64,000 nucleotides of DNA from RPQJ01 sp963762315 (GCA_963762315.1 CAVXKO010000003.1:62001-126000); one strand, 5' to 3'; shown: positions 35,420-44,946, counted from the first letter of the stretch. Numbers and translations: made by a program. Notes: generated from the sequence alone by a model not told the origin.

Positions 35420-36331
35420 CTAAGAGGCAGCCCGCGCCGCCGCCGCACGGCAGTGATCGCCGATCTTCGCCGCGACCGAGGTCATCAGCTCGGGCGGGAA
35501 GTCGTGCCCCATGCCCATGATCACTTCGAGTCGCGCGCCGCGGATGCACCGCGCCGTGTCGAGTCCTGCCGCGAGCGGCACCAGCGGGTCGTCGCCGCCG
35601 TGGATCACGTACGTCGGCGCCGTGATGGACCGCAGCAGTTCGCGACGGTCGCCGGAGCCGAGGATCGCCATCATCTGCCGCGCCGTGCCTTCGCGGTACA
35701 AGCCACGCTGCGCCACGCGCTCGAAATGCTGTCGCAGCGCCGCCGGGTCCTGCGGGAAGCCCGGGCTGCCGATCACGCCGAACAACCGTTCGAGATGCGC
35801 CACGGTCGCCGGGATGTCGCTCGCCGGCGGCGGCACGTGCAGGATCGCGCCGAGCGCGCGACGCTTTCCGAAGGCGATCTTGCGCTGCGGGTTGCCGGTG
35901 GACGACATGATCGACGTCAGGCTCGTCACACGCTGCGGATGACGCGCCGCGAGCACCTGCGCGATCATCCCGCCCATCGAGACGCCGACGACGTGAGCTC
36001 GCTCGATGCCCAGGCCGTCGAGCAGGCCGATGGTATCGGCCGCCATGTCGTCGAGCGTGTAGGGCGCGCGGACCTTGCGCCGCAACAGGGCTCGTGCGAT
36101 CGCCGCCGGAATGTTCGGCACGCGCAGGCCCGCGAGACGCGTGGATCCGCCGCTGTCGCGATTGTCGAACGTGACGACGCGAAAACCCTGCGACAGGAGC
36201 GCGTCGACGAAGGCGTCCGGCCACATCGCAGCCGGCATGCCGAGCCCCATGATCAGCAGGAGCGGCGGCGCGCCCAGGTCGCCGCGGGCCTCGTACTCGA
36301 CCTCGATCCCGTTCGCGGCAAGCTTCGGCAT
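35420..36331 (-). CDS. Alpha/beta hydrolase
   Basis: A 303-residue serine hydrolase. The oxyanion region is LLLIMGLGMPAAMW, then FRVVTFDNRDSGGSTR, the nucleophile elbow VVGVSMGGMIAQ near residue 118, the acid in VIHGGDDPLVP and the His in MGMGHDFP. The GLGMPAAMW plus FDNRDSGGS pattern is common in lactonase- or esterase-like members of the epoxide hydrolase group. No signal peptide. It follows the FKBP gene by 28 bp on the same strand. Substrate unknown. Confidence 0.88.
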   Translation of the reverse strand: MPKLAANGIEVEYEARGDLGAPPLLLIMGLGMPAAMWPDAFVDALLSQGFRVVTFDNRDSGGSTRLAGLRVPNIPAAIARALLRRKVRAPYTLDDMAADTIGLLDGLGIERAHVVGVSMGGMIAQVLAARHPQRVTSLTSIMSSTGNPQRKIAFGKRRALGAILHVPPPASDIPATVAHLERLFGVIGSPGFPQDPAALRQHFERVAQRGLYREGTARQMMAILGSGDRRELLRSITAPTYVIHGGDDPLVPLAAGLDTARCIRGARLEVIMGMGHDFPPELMTSVAAKIGDHCRAAAARAAS

Positions 36332-36359
36332 GACGGGCGTGGTACTGCGCCTCGGTCGA

Positions 36360-37080
36360 TTACGGCTTGGCCGGCGCAGCCGCCGCGCCGGCTGTCGCCT
36401 TGATCAGCTCGACCTCGAACAACAGCACCTGGTTGGCGAGCGGGCCCTGGTCGGCATAGGCGAGGTTCGGCGGAATCGCGAGCTCGAACTTCGATCCTTC
36501 CTTCATCAGCTGCAGCGCCTCGGTCCAGCCGGCGATCACGCCGCCCACCGGGAAACGTGGCGGGCTGGCCACGCTTGTACGAGCTGTCGAACTCCGTGCC
36601 GTCCACCAGCGTGCCGCGGTAGTGCACCGTCACGGTGTCGCCGGCCTTAGGCGTGGCGCCCGTGCCTGCGCTGACGACCTTGTACTGCAGGCCGCTCTTG
36701 GTCGTGACGACGCCGGGCTTCTTCGCGTTCGCCGCGAGATAGGCGGTGCCTGCGGCCGCAGCCTTCTGTGCCTCCTCGGCCTGCGCCTTGGCGCGCTGCG
36801 CGTTCACCTTGGTCTGCAGCGAGTTGAGCGCCGCTTCCATTTCGGCCTGCGTCAGCTTGGGCGCCCCGCCCGAGCGTCCGTCTTCGATGCCCTTCACGAG
36901 CGAGTCCGGGCGCACGTCGGTGCCGGCGAGATCTTTGCCGAGCTGGTAACCGAGCGCGTAGCTCATCTTCGCTGTGTCGTCCATCGCGGCAGGCGCAGGC
37001 GTGGCCGCCCATGCGGACGCGGTGACGAGCAGCAGGGCAGGCAGTGCAGCCGTAACGGCGGCGTGGCGCAAAGGCTTCAT
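36360..37080 (-). CDS. FKBP-type peptidyl-prolyl isomerase, FkpA/Mip type (one frameshift)
   Basis: Periplasmic proline isomerase and chaperone, about 239 residues. The signal peptide ends SAWAATP. The N-terminal dimerisation domain is MSYALGYQLGKDLAG to about 110, a long helix with KAQAEEAQKAAAAG follows, and the FKBP domain starts GVVTTKSGLQYKVVSAG, VHYRGTLVDGTEFDSSY. An extra C in the run near 36562 breaks the frame; the rest is VGGVIAGWTEALQLMKEG and LAYADQGPLANQVLLFEVEL. The C-terminus is Ala/Pro-rich. Confidence 0.92.
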
Positions 37081-37212
37081 GGAATCGGGCTCCCGGCAGG
37101 AATTCAGGGGTTGGGCGGGGGGCGAATCTTACGTGCCCGTCGCGGCTTTCGCCACGCAACTTGCGTCCGGCCGGCCCCGCCGCGCATCATTTCGCGTCGA
37201 TTGGGGGGACCC

Positions 37213-37565
37213 ATGATGCGAATTCACCTGCTTGCGGCGGCCGCCATCCTGGTCGCTGGCTGCGCCTCGCAGCCGCAAACCGTAGCAACGTCCGCGGTGC
37301 CCGCGCGCCCGCCGCAGCCGCGCCGGCAACGTCGGCCGTCGCCAAGGCGGAGCCGAAGACCGTGCAGGAAGCGCAGAAGGCCGGTTACAGGATCGTCACC
37401 GAGAATGGCAAGACGGTCTACTGTCGGGAGCAGCTGAAGACGGGGTCGCATGTGCGGACTGAGACGATCTGCCTTACGGCCGAAGAGCTCGAGGCCGCGC
37501 GCGAAGCGTCGCGCCGCAACCTGGACCAGATGCAGCGCGCGATCCCGCCGCCGCAAGGTACCTGA
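37213..37565 (+). CDS. Small lipoprotein (one frameshift)
   Basis: The start MMRIHLLAAAAILVAGCASQ has a lipobox LVAGC. A frame change near 37305 separates the N-terminus from AVAKAEPKTVQEAQKAGYRI and TVYCREQLKTGSHVRTETIC, ending EAAREASRRNLDQMQRAI. The paired cysteines in CRE...TIC suggest a disulfide loop. Similar short lipoproteins are common in Xanthomonadaceae, with no assigned role. About 117 residues. A second ATG follows immediately and either could be used. Confidence 0.75.
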
Positions 37566-37575
37566 TTCGGCGTCC

Positions 37576-38706
37576 TCAGGCGCCGCCCGCTCGCGCCTCG
37601 ACGAACAGCGAGTAGTACTCGGTACCGTAGCGTGCCTTGGCCACGGCGCTGACCTCGTCGACGCGCAGCGCCGGATCCTCGCTCGCCATGTAGCGGGAGG
37701 CGCGGATGCCTTCGAAACCCGCTTCGCCCAGCACCTTCGCCAGCGTCTCGAAGTCGTAGCCGTATTTGTGCGCTTCGAACAGGTGCGCGGGTTCGGCGCC
37801 CGCGCCCGAGTACGCCAGGAAGTCCTCCAGGCGGGTCGCGTTCTCCGGCCACCAGTCCCAGGTCTCGCGCCGGCTCGCGAAGAATTCCCGGTCGCGCGTG
37901 GAGTAGGCCGCGATGCACTTCTCGATGTCGGGCACCACGATGCGCGCGACGGCGCCGGGCGCCATCACGCGGCGCAATTCCGCCAGGAAGAACTTCACGT
38001 CGCGCGGGTAGAACAGGTGCTCGAGCAGGTGCGACACGAAGACGCGACGCACGCTGCGCTCGCCGAACGGCAGGCCCCACAGGACGTTCATCGCCAGCGG
38101 CGCGGGCTCGACGTCGATGTTGATCCAGCCGGGCAGGTGCCCGCGGCCGCAGCCGATGTGCAGCTGCAGGTCCTTCGACGTGGCGTCCACACCGAGACGC
38201 ACGAGTTGCTCCCGCAGGCGGGTGCGCCGTGCCTGCAGCAGTTCGCTGCGAAGGCCGTCCATGGCAGCGAGTGCCGCCATGAGCCGCCGCTCGAGGCCCA
38301 CGCCGCCGCCGGCGGCCAGCGCCCGTTCCGCCTGCTCGGGCCCGAGGCCGATGACGTCGCAGGCGAGTTCGTACACGCTGCGCGCGAGCAGGCGGAGATG
38401 ATTGCGTGAAAGCTCCGCGGCGGCCGACGGCGTGGCCTCGAGCGACGCGGGGCTGCCGGCGCTCACCAGGACGCCGCTGTGCGTGAGGTACTCGATGATC
38501 TGCGCGGCTCCCGGCCGATCGTCCGGCGGCAATTGCGCAACGGCCGCATCGGCGTCGGTGGGCGCGGCGAACTGGCAGATCCAGCCGATGAGCATGGGCT
38601 GGTCGGTTTCGAACGCGGGCATCCGGCCGGTCGTCGTGTGCGCGATGATCCGGCCGTTGCGGAACCGGACGAGCGTGTCTGCGGCGAAGACGAGGACCCT
38701 GGCCAT
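37576..38706 (-). CDS. SAM-dependent methyltransferase with N-terminal wHTH-like domain
   Basis: A 376-residue protein. The C-terminal half (from about 180) is a class I methyltransferase: HIGCGRGHLPGWINID, the SAM loop and acidic end of strand 2, then HLLEHLFYPRDVKFFLAELR, the conserved catalytic-face HxLEH motif, and GAVARIVVPDIE. The first 90 residues form another domain: RNGRIIAHTTTGRMPAFETD, and AAQIIEYLTHSGVLVSAG, reminiscent of small winged-helix or peptide-recognition domains seen in RiPP enzymes and PqqD-like proteins. Residues 95-170 are helical. No precursor peptide was found nearby. The acceptor is unknown. Confidence 0.78.
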   Translation of the reverse strand: MARVLVFAADTLVRFRNGRIIAHTTTGRMPAFETDQPMLIGWICQFAAPTDADAAVAQLPPDDRPGAAQIIEYLTHSGVLVSAGSPASLEATPSAAAELSRNHLRLLARSVYELACDVIGLGPEQAERALAAGGGVGLERRLMAALAAMDGLRSELLQARRTRLREQLVRLGVDATSKDLQLHIGCGRGHLPGWINIDVEPAPLAMNVLWGLPFGERSVRRVFVSHLLEHLFYPRDVKFFLAELRRVMAPGAVARIVVPDIEKCIAAYSTRDREFFASRRETWDWWPENATRLEDFLAYSGAGAEPAHLFEAHKYGYDFETLAKVLGEAGFEGIRASRYMASEDPALRVDEVSAVAKARYGTEYYSLFVEARAGGA

Positions 38707-38838
38707 GGCGCGGAACTCCCGGACGACGCGCCTATGCTATCAGCCAGCATGCCCGGCGGCGGCGCCCCGGGCGGTCGGCTAGACTTGCGGCCTTTCGCCC
38801 GGCCTGCGTCCGCCGGGGCACTCGCGGGAGATTCATCG

Positions 38839-40725
38839 ATGCGATCGCGGCACATGTCGGGCCGGGCCCTGGGCGGGTTCGCGGCATTCCTCCTCCTGGC
38901 ACGGGTCTGCGCGGCCGCGGACATGTCGGTAACGCTCGACGCGTCGGACCCCTCGCGAGGCCGGACGCATTCGGAGCTGAAGATTGCCGCGCAGCCCGGC
39001 CCGCTGACGCTCGTCACCGCGAAGTGGATGCCGGGCGAACACTCGCCGAGCGGCCCCGTCGACCTCATGATCGGCCTCGAGATCCGGGCCAACGGGCAGC
39101 GGCTTTCCTGGACGCGCGATCCCCTCGACATGCACGCGATCCGCGTCGTCGTGCCCGCCGGCGCGGATCACGTCGAAGTGTCACTCGACGCCGCGTTGCA
39201 GACCGAGGAGGGCTACAGCGAGGGCGCGAGCAGCACCGAGCAGCTGGCGTTCATCTCCTGGAACGAGCGTCTGCTCTTCCCGCAGGGCATCGACGCAGAG
39301 AAATATACGGTCGCCGCGTCACTGCGCATTCCGGCGCAATGGAACATGGCATCCGGCGCCGAGTCGAAGGTGCTCGCGGACGGCACGGTGCAGTTCGAGG
39401 AGCTGTCGCTGACGCGGCTGATCGACTCCCCCGTGCAGACCGGCCGGCACATGAAGATCATCTACGTGCCGGGTGCTGCGCCGCGGCCCGATCTCCGTCA
39501 TCGCGTGGCGCTGGCCGCGGACAGCGCCGCAGCGCTCGCGGTGCCCGACGACTTCGCGGCGGGCTACGGCCGCATGGTGGCCGAGGCGGGCGCGCTGTTC
39601 GGCTCGCGCATGTACCGTCACTACACGTGGCTACTGACGCTCTCGGATCACGTCGCGATCTACGGGCTCGAGCATCACGAGTCGAGCGACAACCGCCGCG
39701 AAGAATTTGCGCTGCTCGAGGACGACCGGCGCAGCGACGCGGCGGCGCTGCTCGGTCACGAGTACGTGCACAGCTGGAACGCGAAGTATCGGCGCCCGGC
39801 CGGATTGCTCAGCCCCGATTACCAGAAGCCCATGGACGGCACACTGCTGTGGGTCTACGAGGGGCTGACGGAGTACTGGGGCGACGTGCTCACGACACGT
39901 GCCGGCCTGCTTACGCCGGAGCTGTATCGCGAGACCATCGCCAGCTACGCGGGCACGTTCTCGATCCAGCCGGGCTCGCGCTGGCGACCGATGGCCGACA
40001 CGGCCGTGGCCTCGCAGATCACGTTCGACGCGCCGGCCGCGTGGGAATCGAGCCGGCGCGGCGCGGATTACTACGACGCTGCCGATTTCCTCTGGCTCGA
40101 CGTCGACGCGAAGCTGCGCTCGATGTCGCGCGGCAAGCTGTCGCTCGACGATTTCGCGCGGCGATTCTACGCAGGGGAAAGCGGTGCGCCCGCGCTGAAG
40201 CCCTACGTCGAGCAGGATGTCTACGACACCTTGAACGCAGTCGCGCCCTACGACTGGCGCAGTTTCATGCGCCGTCACCTCGACCCCACGGACTCCGTGG
40301 CGCTGCTCGGCGCGCTCGAGAACGCCGGCTGGACTCTCGAGTACACGGCCGGGAAGAACGCATGGCTGGAATTTGCGCGCAAGCGCCACCACACGGTGGA
40401 TCGGCGCTGGTCGATCGGCCTCGTGCTCGATGAGAAGGGCGCCGTCGAGGACGTGATCGCCGATCGCCCGGCAGGAGTGGCCGGCGTGGCGCCTGGCATG
40501 AAGGTGGTCGCCGTGGGCGGTCGCAAGTACTCCGACGACATGCTCGATGCCGCGATTGTCGACGCGCAGAAGACGAAGCAACCGATCGAGCTGCTGGTCG
40601 AGAGCGGCGAGTTCTACCGCACGATTCCGGTGCCGTACTTCGACGGCCCGCGCTATCCGCACCTGAAGCGGATCGAGGGGAAGCCCGACTACCTCACCGC
40701 GATCCTCGCGCCCCGCGCCCGCTAG
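38839..40725 (+). CDS. M61-family metallopeptidase (glycyl aminopeptidase type)
   Basis: A 628-residue exported zinc peptidase. The signal peptide runs MRSRHMSGRALGGFAAFLLL to about CAAADM. An N-terminal beta domain precedes the zinc site HEYVHSWNAKY near residue 306, with the third ligand Glu in VYEGLTEYWGD. A C-terminal PDZ-like domain covers about 530-600 (AGVAGVAPGMKVVAVGGRKY). Known M61 enzymes release N-terminal glycine or alanine. It acts in the periplasm or outside. Confidence 0.92.
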   Translation: MRSRHMSGRALGGFAAFLLLARVCAAADMSVTLDASDPSRGRTHSELKIAAQPGPLTLVTAKWMPGEHSPSGPVDLMIGLEIRANGQRLSWTRDPLDMHAIRVVVPAGADHVEVSLDAALQTEEGYSEGASSTEQLAFISWNERLLFPQGIDAEKYTVAASLRIPAQWNMASGAESKVLADGTVQFEELSLTRLIDSPVQTGRHMKIIYVPGAAPRPDLRHRVALAADSAAALAVPDDFAAGYGRMVAEAGALFGSRMYRHYTWLLTLSDHVAIYGLEHHESSDNRREEFALLEDDRRSDAAALLGHEYVHSWNAKYRRPAGLLSPDYQKPMDGTLLWVYEGLTEYWGDVLTTRAGLLTPELYRETIASYAGTFSIQPGSRWRPMADTAVASQITFDAPAAWESSRRGADYYDAADFLWLDVDAKLRSMSRGKLSLDDFARRFYAGESGAPALKPYVEQDVYDTLNAVAPYDWRSFMRRHLDPTDSVALLGALENAGWTLEYTAGKNAWLEFARKRHHTVDRRWSIGLVLDEKGAVEDVIADRPAGVAGVAPGMKVVAVGGRKYSDDMLDAAIVDAQKTKQPIELLVESGEFYRTIPVPYFDGPRYPHLKRIEGKPDYLTAILAPRAR

Positions 40726-40755
40726 AGGTGTCCGGTACGTAGGTTTGAAGGTTCG

Positions 40756-41604
40756 TCACTTCGGCGCGGGGAGGTTCGTCCGCAGGAACAGGTCCCAGAG
40801 TCGGTCCGTCATCAGCGCGCGCGAGGCGAGCAGCATGTGCGCGGACGGCGTCACCTTGTAGCGCGTCTTCGGGCGGCGTGCAGTGATGGCTCGCTCGATG
40901 GCGCGCGCCACGCTGTCCGCCTCTCCACCGAACCAGGACCACGGCGGCTTCTCGTAGACTTCCTTGGTCGCTTTCTCGACGGCGGCGTTGAATCCCGCAT
41001 AGGCATCGCCCGGCCTCGTCGGGACCATCTCGCGCTGCGCAGCTTCCGGGAAGGAAGTGCGGATGAAGCCCGGCTGGATGAGCACGACGTCCACGCCGAA
41101 ACCCGCCACCTCCCAGCGCAGGGCATCGCTCAACGCTTCGACCGCGTGCTTTGCCGCGTGATACGCGCCGCCGCCCGGGAACGTGAGCTTGCCGGCGACC
41201 GATCCGACGTTGACGATGCGGCCGTAGCGTTGCCGGCGCATGCCCGGGAGCACCAGCTGCGAGAGCCTGAGCAGACCGAACACGTTAGTCTCGAACTGCG
41301 CGCGCACGCGTTCGAGCGGCAGGGTCTCGAGCGCCCCCGACTGGCTGTAACCCGCGTTGTTGATCAGCACGCCGACGGCGCCTTCGCGCTCCTCGACGAA
41401 GCGCACGGCGGATTGCATCGACGGCTCGTCGTTGACGTCGAGCGCGAGCGCGGTGCATCCGGCGGATTTCAAGTCGTCGAGGGTCTCGGGCTTGCGGGCG
41501 GTCGCATAGACCTTGTGGCCGGCGCGCTGCAGCCGCAGGGCCGTCGCGTGGCCGATGCCGGTCGAGCACCCGGTGATCAACACTGCCTTGGATACGTCGG
41601 TCAT
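40756..41604 (-). CDS. Short-chain dehydrogenase/reductase
   Basis: A 282-residue NAD(P)-dependent oxidoreductase: cofactor motif TGCSTGIGHATA near residue 11, NNAGYSQSG, the catalytic Ser in NVGSVAGK and YHAAK with the Tyr and Lys. The C-terminal segment ERAITARRPKTRYKVTPSAH is typical of the retinol/steroid dehydrogenase-like classical SDRs. The substrate cannot be read from the sequence. It faces the M61 gene tail to tail. Confidence 0.9.
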   Translation of the reverse strand: MTDVSKAVLITGCSTGIGHATALRLQRAGHKVYATARKPETLDDLKSAGCTALALDVNDEPSMQSAVRFVEEREGAVGVLINNAGYSQSGALETLPLERVRAQFETNVFGLLRLSQLVLPGMRRQRYGRIVNVGSVAGKLTFPGGGAYHAAKHAVEALSDALRWEVAGFGVDVVLIQPGFIRTSFPEAAQREMVPTRPGDAYAGFNAAVEKATKEVYEKPPWSWFGGEADSVARAIERAITARRPKTRYKVTPSAHMLLASRALMTDRLWDLFLRTNLPAPK

Positions 41605-41820
41605 GCATGCCTCCCGGGCAAGCCGTCAGTGTCGAGCGCATCGAGCATCGCGCGCAAGCGCGGCTTTTTCCGCCACACCCGTGCGGACCGACCTGCCGGA
41701 CGGCACGCCGCTCGCCCTGCCCTGGGCCACCTGACGCCGCTTGCAACCCGGCCGGGGGTAGGCCACCTTTGCGGGAGATCGCGATGACTGAATAACCAAG
41801 ACAGGCGATGCTGAGGAACC

Positions 41821-42423
41821 ATGAGCGCGAACCCGGCCACTCGCGAGCGGCTGCGGCACTTACCGAATGCCATCAGCACGGCACGGATCGCGGCCGTGCC
41901 GGTCCTGTTGTACCTGGCCCTGACCGGACGGCAGGCAATCTTCACCTGGGTGCTCGTGCCAGCCTTGCTCAGCGACATCGCGGACGGCTGGCTCGCCCGC
42001 GCCTACCGGCTGGAGTCGAAGCGCGGCGCCCAGCTCGACTCGGTCGCGGACACGCTGCTCCTGTTCGTATCCATCTTCGGCATCTGGACCTTCCATCGCG
42101 AGGTCCTCGCGGGCAATGCGTCGCTCTGCGCCGCGGTGGTCGCGTGCTGGGCCCTCGAGAACGTGGCGGCGCTGCTGCGCTATCGACGCCTGTCGAGCTT
42201 CCATACGTACCTCTCGAAGGTGGCGGGTTACCTGCTCGGCATCTATGTCGGCGTGCTCTTCGTGTTCGGTCACGTGCCGTGGCTGCTGCACCTCGCGGCG
42301 GGCCTCAGCATCGTCGGCAACCTCGAGGAGTTCGCGTTGCTCGCGGTGCTGCGCGAATGGCGCGCCGATGTGCGCGGCCTGTGGTGGGTGCTGGCCGAAC
42401 GGCGACGCGGAGCCGCGGGGTGA
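41821..42423 (+). CDS. CDP-alcohol phosphatidyltransferase (operon 2, YnbA-like)
   Basis: A 200-residue multi-pass enzyme with the complete signature at residues 52-78 (DIADGWLARA, then GAQLDSVADT). It is only distantly similar to the 31.1-kb enzyme. It heads an overlapping operon: its TGA shares bases with the GTG of a diacylglycerol kinase-type gene, which overlaps a CdsA-like gene. E. coli ynbA-ynbB pairs the same two outer functions. The head-group alcohol is unknown. Confidence 0.88.
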   Translation: MSANPATRERLRHLPNAISTARIAAVPVLLYLALTGRQAIFTWVLVPALLSDIADGWLARAYRLESKRGAQLDSVADTLLLFVSIFGIWTFHREVLAGNASLCAAVVACWALENVAALLRYRRLSSFHTYLSKVAGYLLGIYVGVLFVFGHVPWLLHLAAGLSIVGNLEEFALLAVLREWRADVRGLWWVLAERRRGAAG

Positions 42424-43298
42424 AGTGGCTTGCCGTCGTCAACACCGCCGCGGGACGGGCGCACGAAGCGGAGCAGTTGTGGTCGCGCGTTGAACGCAGC
42501 CATCCGGGCCTCGAGCGAGCCCTGACGGATGGGCCCGGATCGGGCGCGCGCATCGCCCGTGCGGCGACGGACTTCGACGGGCTGATCGTCATCGGCGGCG
42601 ACGGCACCATCAGCGAATGCCTCACGGGCATGGACCTGCCGCGACAACGGCTCGCCGTGCTGCCCGCCGGGCACGGCAATTGCCTGGCGCGCGACCTGGG
42701 CCTGCGCTCGGCGAATGCGGCCCTTTCGGCGCTGCTGCAGCCGCACTGGCGCTCGCTCGATCTCATGGACGTCGTGTACCACCGGCACGGCGGAGCGTCG
42801 TCGCAGCGACTGTGCGCCAGCACGCTGGCGCTGGGATACGTGGCTCACGTCGTCGCGACGGGGAGGGCGCGGCTGCCGCGGCTGGGACACGCCGCGTATG
42901 CCGCGGCCGCATTTGTGACCGTGCCGCAACGCTTCCGCGCGCATGCGGCGGTCCAGGGCACGGCGCGCGGCGCAGCGCAGTCGCTGACGGGCATCGTGGT
43001 GAACAACACGGCGCACCTGGCCAATTTCCGCGCGTTCCCCGACGCGCGCATCGACGACGGCCGGCTCGACGTGATGTGGCAGGACCACGGCTGGTGGCGC
43101 CAGCAGTTGCACAACTGCGCCGTGCTCGTCGGCAGCACCGCCTTTGGGCCGCGAGCGATGCAACATGCGTCGCACCTGCAAGTGTGGCTCGATGCGCCGC
43201 AATCGCTGATGGCAGACGGCGAGTTGCTCGACGGCGTGACGATGTTGGAGATTGCCTGCCGCCGCGCTGCCGTCCAGTGTGCAGGGGCGCGGCCATGA
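42420..43298 (+). CDS. Diacylglycerol/sphingosine kinase-family lipid kinase
   Basis: A 292-residue DAGK_cat protein: LIVIGGDGTISECLTGM with the GGDGT nucleotide motif near residue 60, LAVLPAGHGNCLARDLGL, and the C-terminal domain with LTGIVVNNTAHLANF, DGRLDVMW and LMADGELLDG. It starts at GTG 42420, overlapping the preceding TGA. Phosphorylating a lipid alcohol such as diacylglycerol would feed the CdsA-like enzyme after it with phosphatidic acid. Confidence 0.9.
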   Translation: MKWLAVVNTAAGRAHEAEQLWSRVERSHPGLERALTDGPGSGARIARAATDFDGLIVIGGDGTISECLTGMDLPRQRLAVLPAGHGNCLARDLGLRSANAALSALLQPHWRSLDLMDVVYHRHGGASSQRLCASTLALGYVAHVVATGRARLPRLGHAAYAAAAFVTVPQRFRAHAAVQGTARGAAQSLTGIVVNNTAHLANFRAFPDARIDDGRLDVMWQDHGWWRQQLHNCAVLVGSTAFGPRAMQHASHLQVWLDAPQSLMADGELLDGVTMLEIACRRAAVQCAGARP

Positions 43299-44002
43299 TG
43301 GGCAGCATCCTGTCCGTCACGCTGGCGGGATTCGCGCTCGGCGCCGTGGTCATGGGGGCCGGCAATCGGTCGGTACCGTCGCAGGCCGCGCGCGCGCGCT
43401 GGCACAAGCTCGCGATCTTTTTCCTGATCGTGCATGCGGTGCTGGCCGCCGCCGTGCTCGGCCGGCCGTGGGTCATCGGCGTGCTGGCCGTGATCCTCCT
43501 CGCCGGCACGATCGAGTTGACCGGCGCCTGGCGTCGGATCGCGCCGCCTCGTCCTGCCGTCGTGTGGCCGCTGTTCATCGCAGTCGCAACGATCGCGCTG
43601 TGGAACACGCTGCGCCTCCCGCCGACCGCTTTCGCGTTCCTGTTCCTGGCCACCGCGGCCGGTGACGGCTTTGCACAGGTCGTTGGGCACTGGATTGGGC
43701 GGCATCCGCTCGCGCCGAAGGTGAGCCCGGCCAAGACCATCGAGGGTTTCCTGGGTGGCTTGTGCGCGGCCGGCGCGGTCGCCGCGCTCGCATGCGGGCT
43801 CGTGGACCTGTCGCCGGTGAAAGCCGCACTCGTCGGAGTGCTCACGGGCATCGCCGGCCTCGTGGGCGACCTGGCGGCGAGCTGGGTCAAGCGCCGCGCC
43901 GGCGTGAAGGATTACTCGGGTGCGCTGCCGGGGCAGGGCGGATTCCTCGATCGCTTCGACAGCCTGCTCGGCGCCCTCGCGCTTGCGGCGTGGTGCCTCT
44001 AA
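43295..44002 (+). CDS. Phosphatidate cytidylyltransferase-like (YnbB/CdsA)
   Basis: A 235-residue protein with about six hydrophobic segments. The CdsA signature is SWVKRRAGVKDYSGALPGQG, followed by GFLDRFDSLL near residues 197-225; the family usually has PGHGG and this protein has PGQGG. LAPKVSPAKTIEGFLGG is the second conserved block. Makes CDP-diacylglycerol from phosphatidate and CTP. It overlaps the kinase stop (ATGATG/TGA). It is shorter than housekeeping CdsA (about 285), as YnbB-type paralogues can be. Confidence 0.9.
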   Translation: MMGSILSVTLAGFALGAVVMGAGNRSVPSQAARARWHKLAIFFLIVHAVLAAAVLGRPWVIGVLAVILLAGTIELTGAWRRIAPPRPAVVWPLFIAVATIALWNTLRLPPTAFAFLFLATAAGDGFAQVVGHWIGRHPLAPKVSPAKTIEGFLGGLCAAGAVAALACGLVDLSPVKAALVGVLTGIAGLVGDLAASWVKRRAGVKDYSGALPGQGGFLDRFDSLLGALALAAWCL

Positions 44003-44781
44003 CCGCTCGCGGACTTTGCGCCGTGGCCGAAAAAGCCGAGCACGGCACCCTTGAAGAACCGATCGGAGACCGTGCTCAAGTGGCTGCAGCCGGGGACGAC
44101 CACGGCCTTGGCGCCGGGGATCGAACTGGCGAGCGGAATCGGGCTGCCGGCGAGCCGATCCTTCCCGCCCACGGCGACGAGCGTCGGTACGCGCACCTTC
44201 GAGAATTCGCTCGCGCGCATTGACGGAAAGCCGCCGAGCAGGCAGGCGGCGAGCGCTCCCATGCGGCCGCCGCGGCGAGTCACACGGTGGTACAGCGGCA
44301 CCATCGAGGGGACCGCGAGCGAGTCGTGCCTGGAGTTGTCGGCGGGGAGCCGAAACCCCCGCGCGGCCCAGCGCCTGGCGTCGCGCGCGGCGAGCAGGTT
44401 GAGTCCCTGGCCGCCGATGACGACTGCACTGAAGCGTGATGGATGACGGGTCAGCAGCCAGGCGGCGTTGCGCGCGCCCATCGAATAGCCGACCAGCTTG
44501 GCCTTCCTGAGACGGAGGTGATCGAGCAGTCGCACGGTATCGCCGGCGATGCCCTCGGGGCGATAGGCCTCGATGTCGGGCGGTTTGTCGCTCTGCCCAT
44601 GGCCGCGGGCGTCCGCTGCAATCACCCGGTAACCTGCGTCGCGCAGGGTGTCGTACCAGCCTGTCAGGCGCCAGTTGAGGCGCCGGTCGGCCGTGAATCC
44701 GTGCAGCAGCACGACCGGTTCGCCCTCGCCGAGATCGTCGTAAGCGATCCGCAGGCCATCCGCTTCGAAGTAATGGGTCAT
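43999..44781 (-). CDS. Alpha/beta hydrolase
   Basis: A 260-residue serine hydrolase: VVLLHGFTADRRLNW, VIAADARGHGQSDKP, nucleophile in LVGYSMGARNAAWLL near residue 98, acid in VAVGGKDRLAG and His in VPGCSHLST. It is most like esterase or peroxidase-type hydrolases of the 3-oxoadipate enol-lactonase group. It overlaps the CdsA-like gene by 4 bp tail to tail. The E. coli ynb locus also has a hydrolase (ynbC), but this one is on the opposite strand. Confidence 0.9.
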   Translation of the reverse strand: MTHYFEADGLRIAYDDLGEGEPVVLLHGFTADRRLNWRLTGWYDTLRDAGYRVIAADARGHGQSDKPPDIEAYRPEGIAGDTVRLLDHLRLRKAKLVGYSMGARNAAWLLTRHPSRFSAVVIGGQGLNLLAARDARRWAARGFRLPADNSRHDSLAVPSMVPLYHRVTRRGGRMGALAACLLGGFPSMRASEFSKVRVPTLVAVGGKDRLAGSPIPLASSIPGAKAVVVPGCSHLSTVSDRFFKGAVLGFFGHGAKSASG

Positions 44782-44946
44782 GCCGCCATTGTAGGCTGCG
44801 GCGAGCCGTGCGGCTGCTGCGTTGCAAAAAGCGGCCCAGACGGTAAAGTGCGTTGAGAAATATTCCCAGGCGGGCGCCTCCTGTGGTTCAAGCCGGTCCA
44901 CGCCTCGGACCGCGAACACCCGCCCGCCGTGACCCGGAACGAGACC

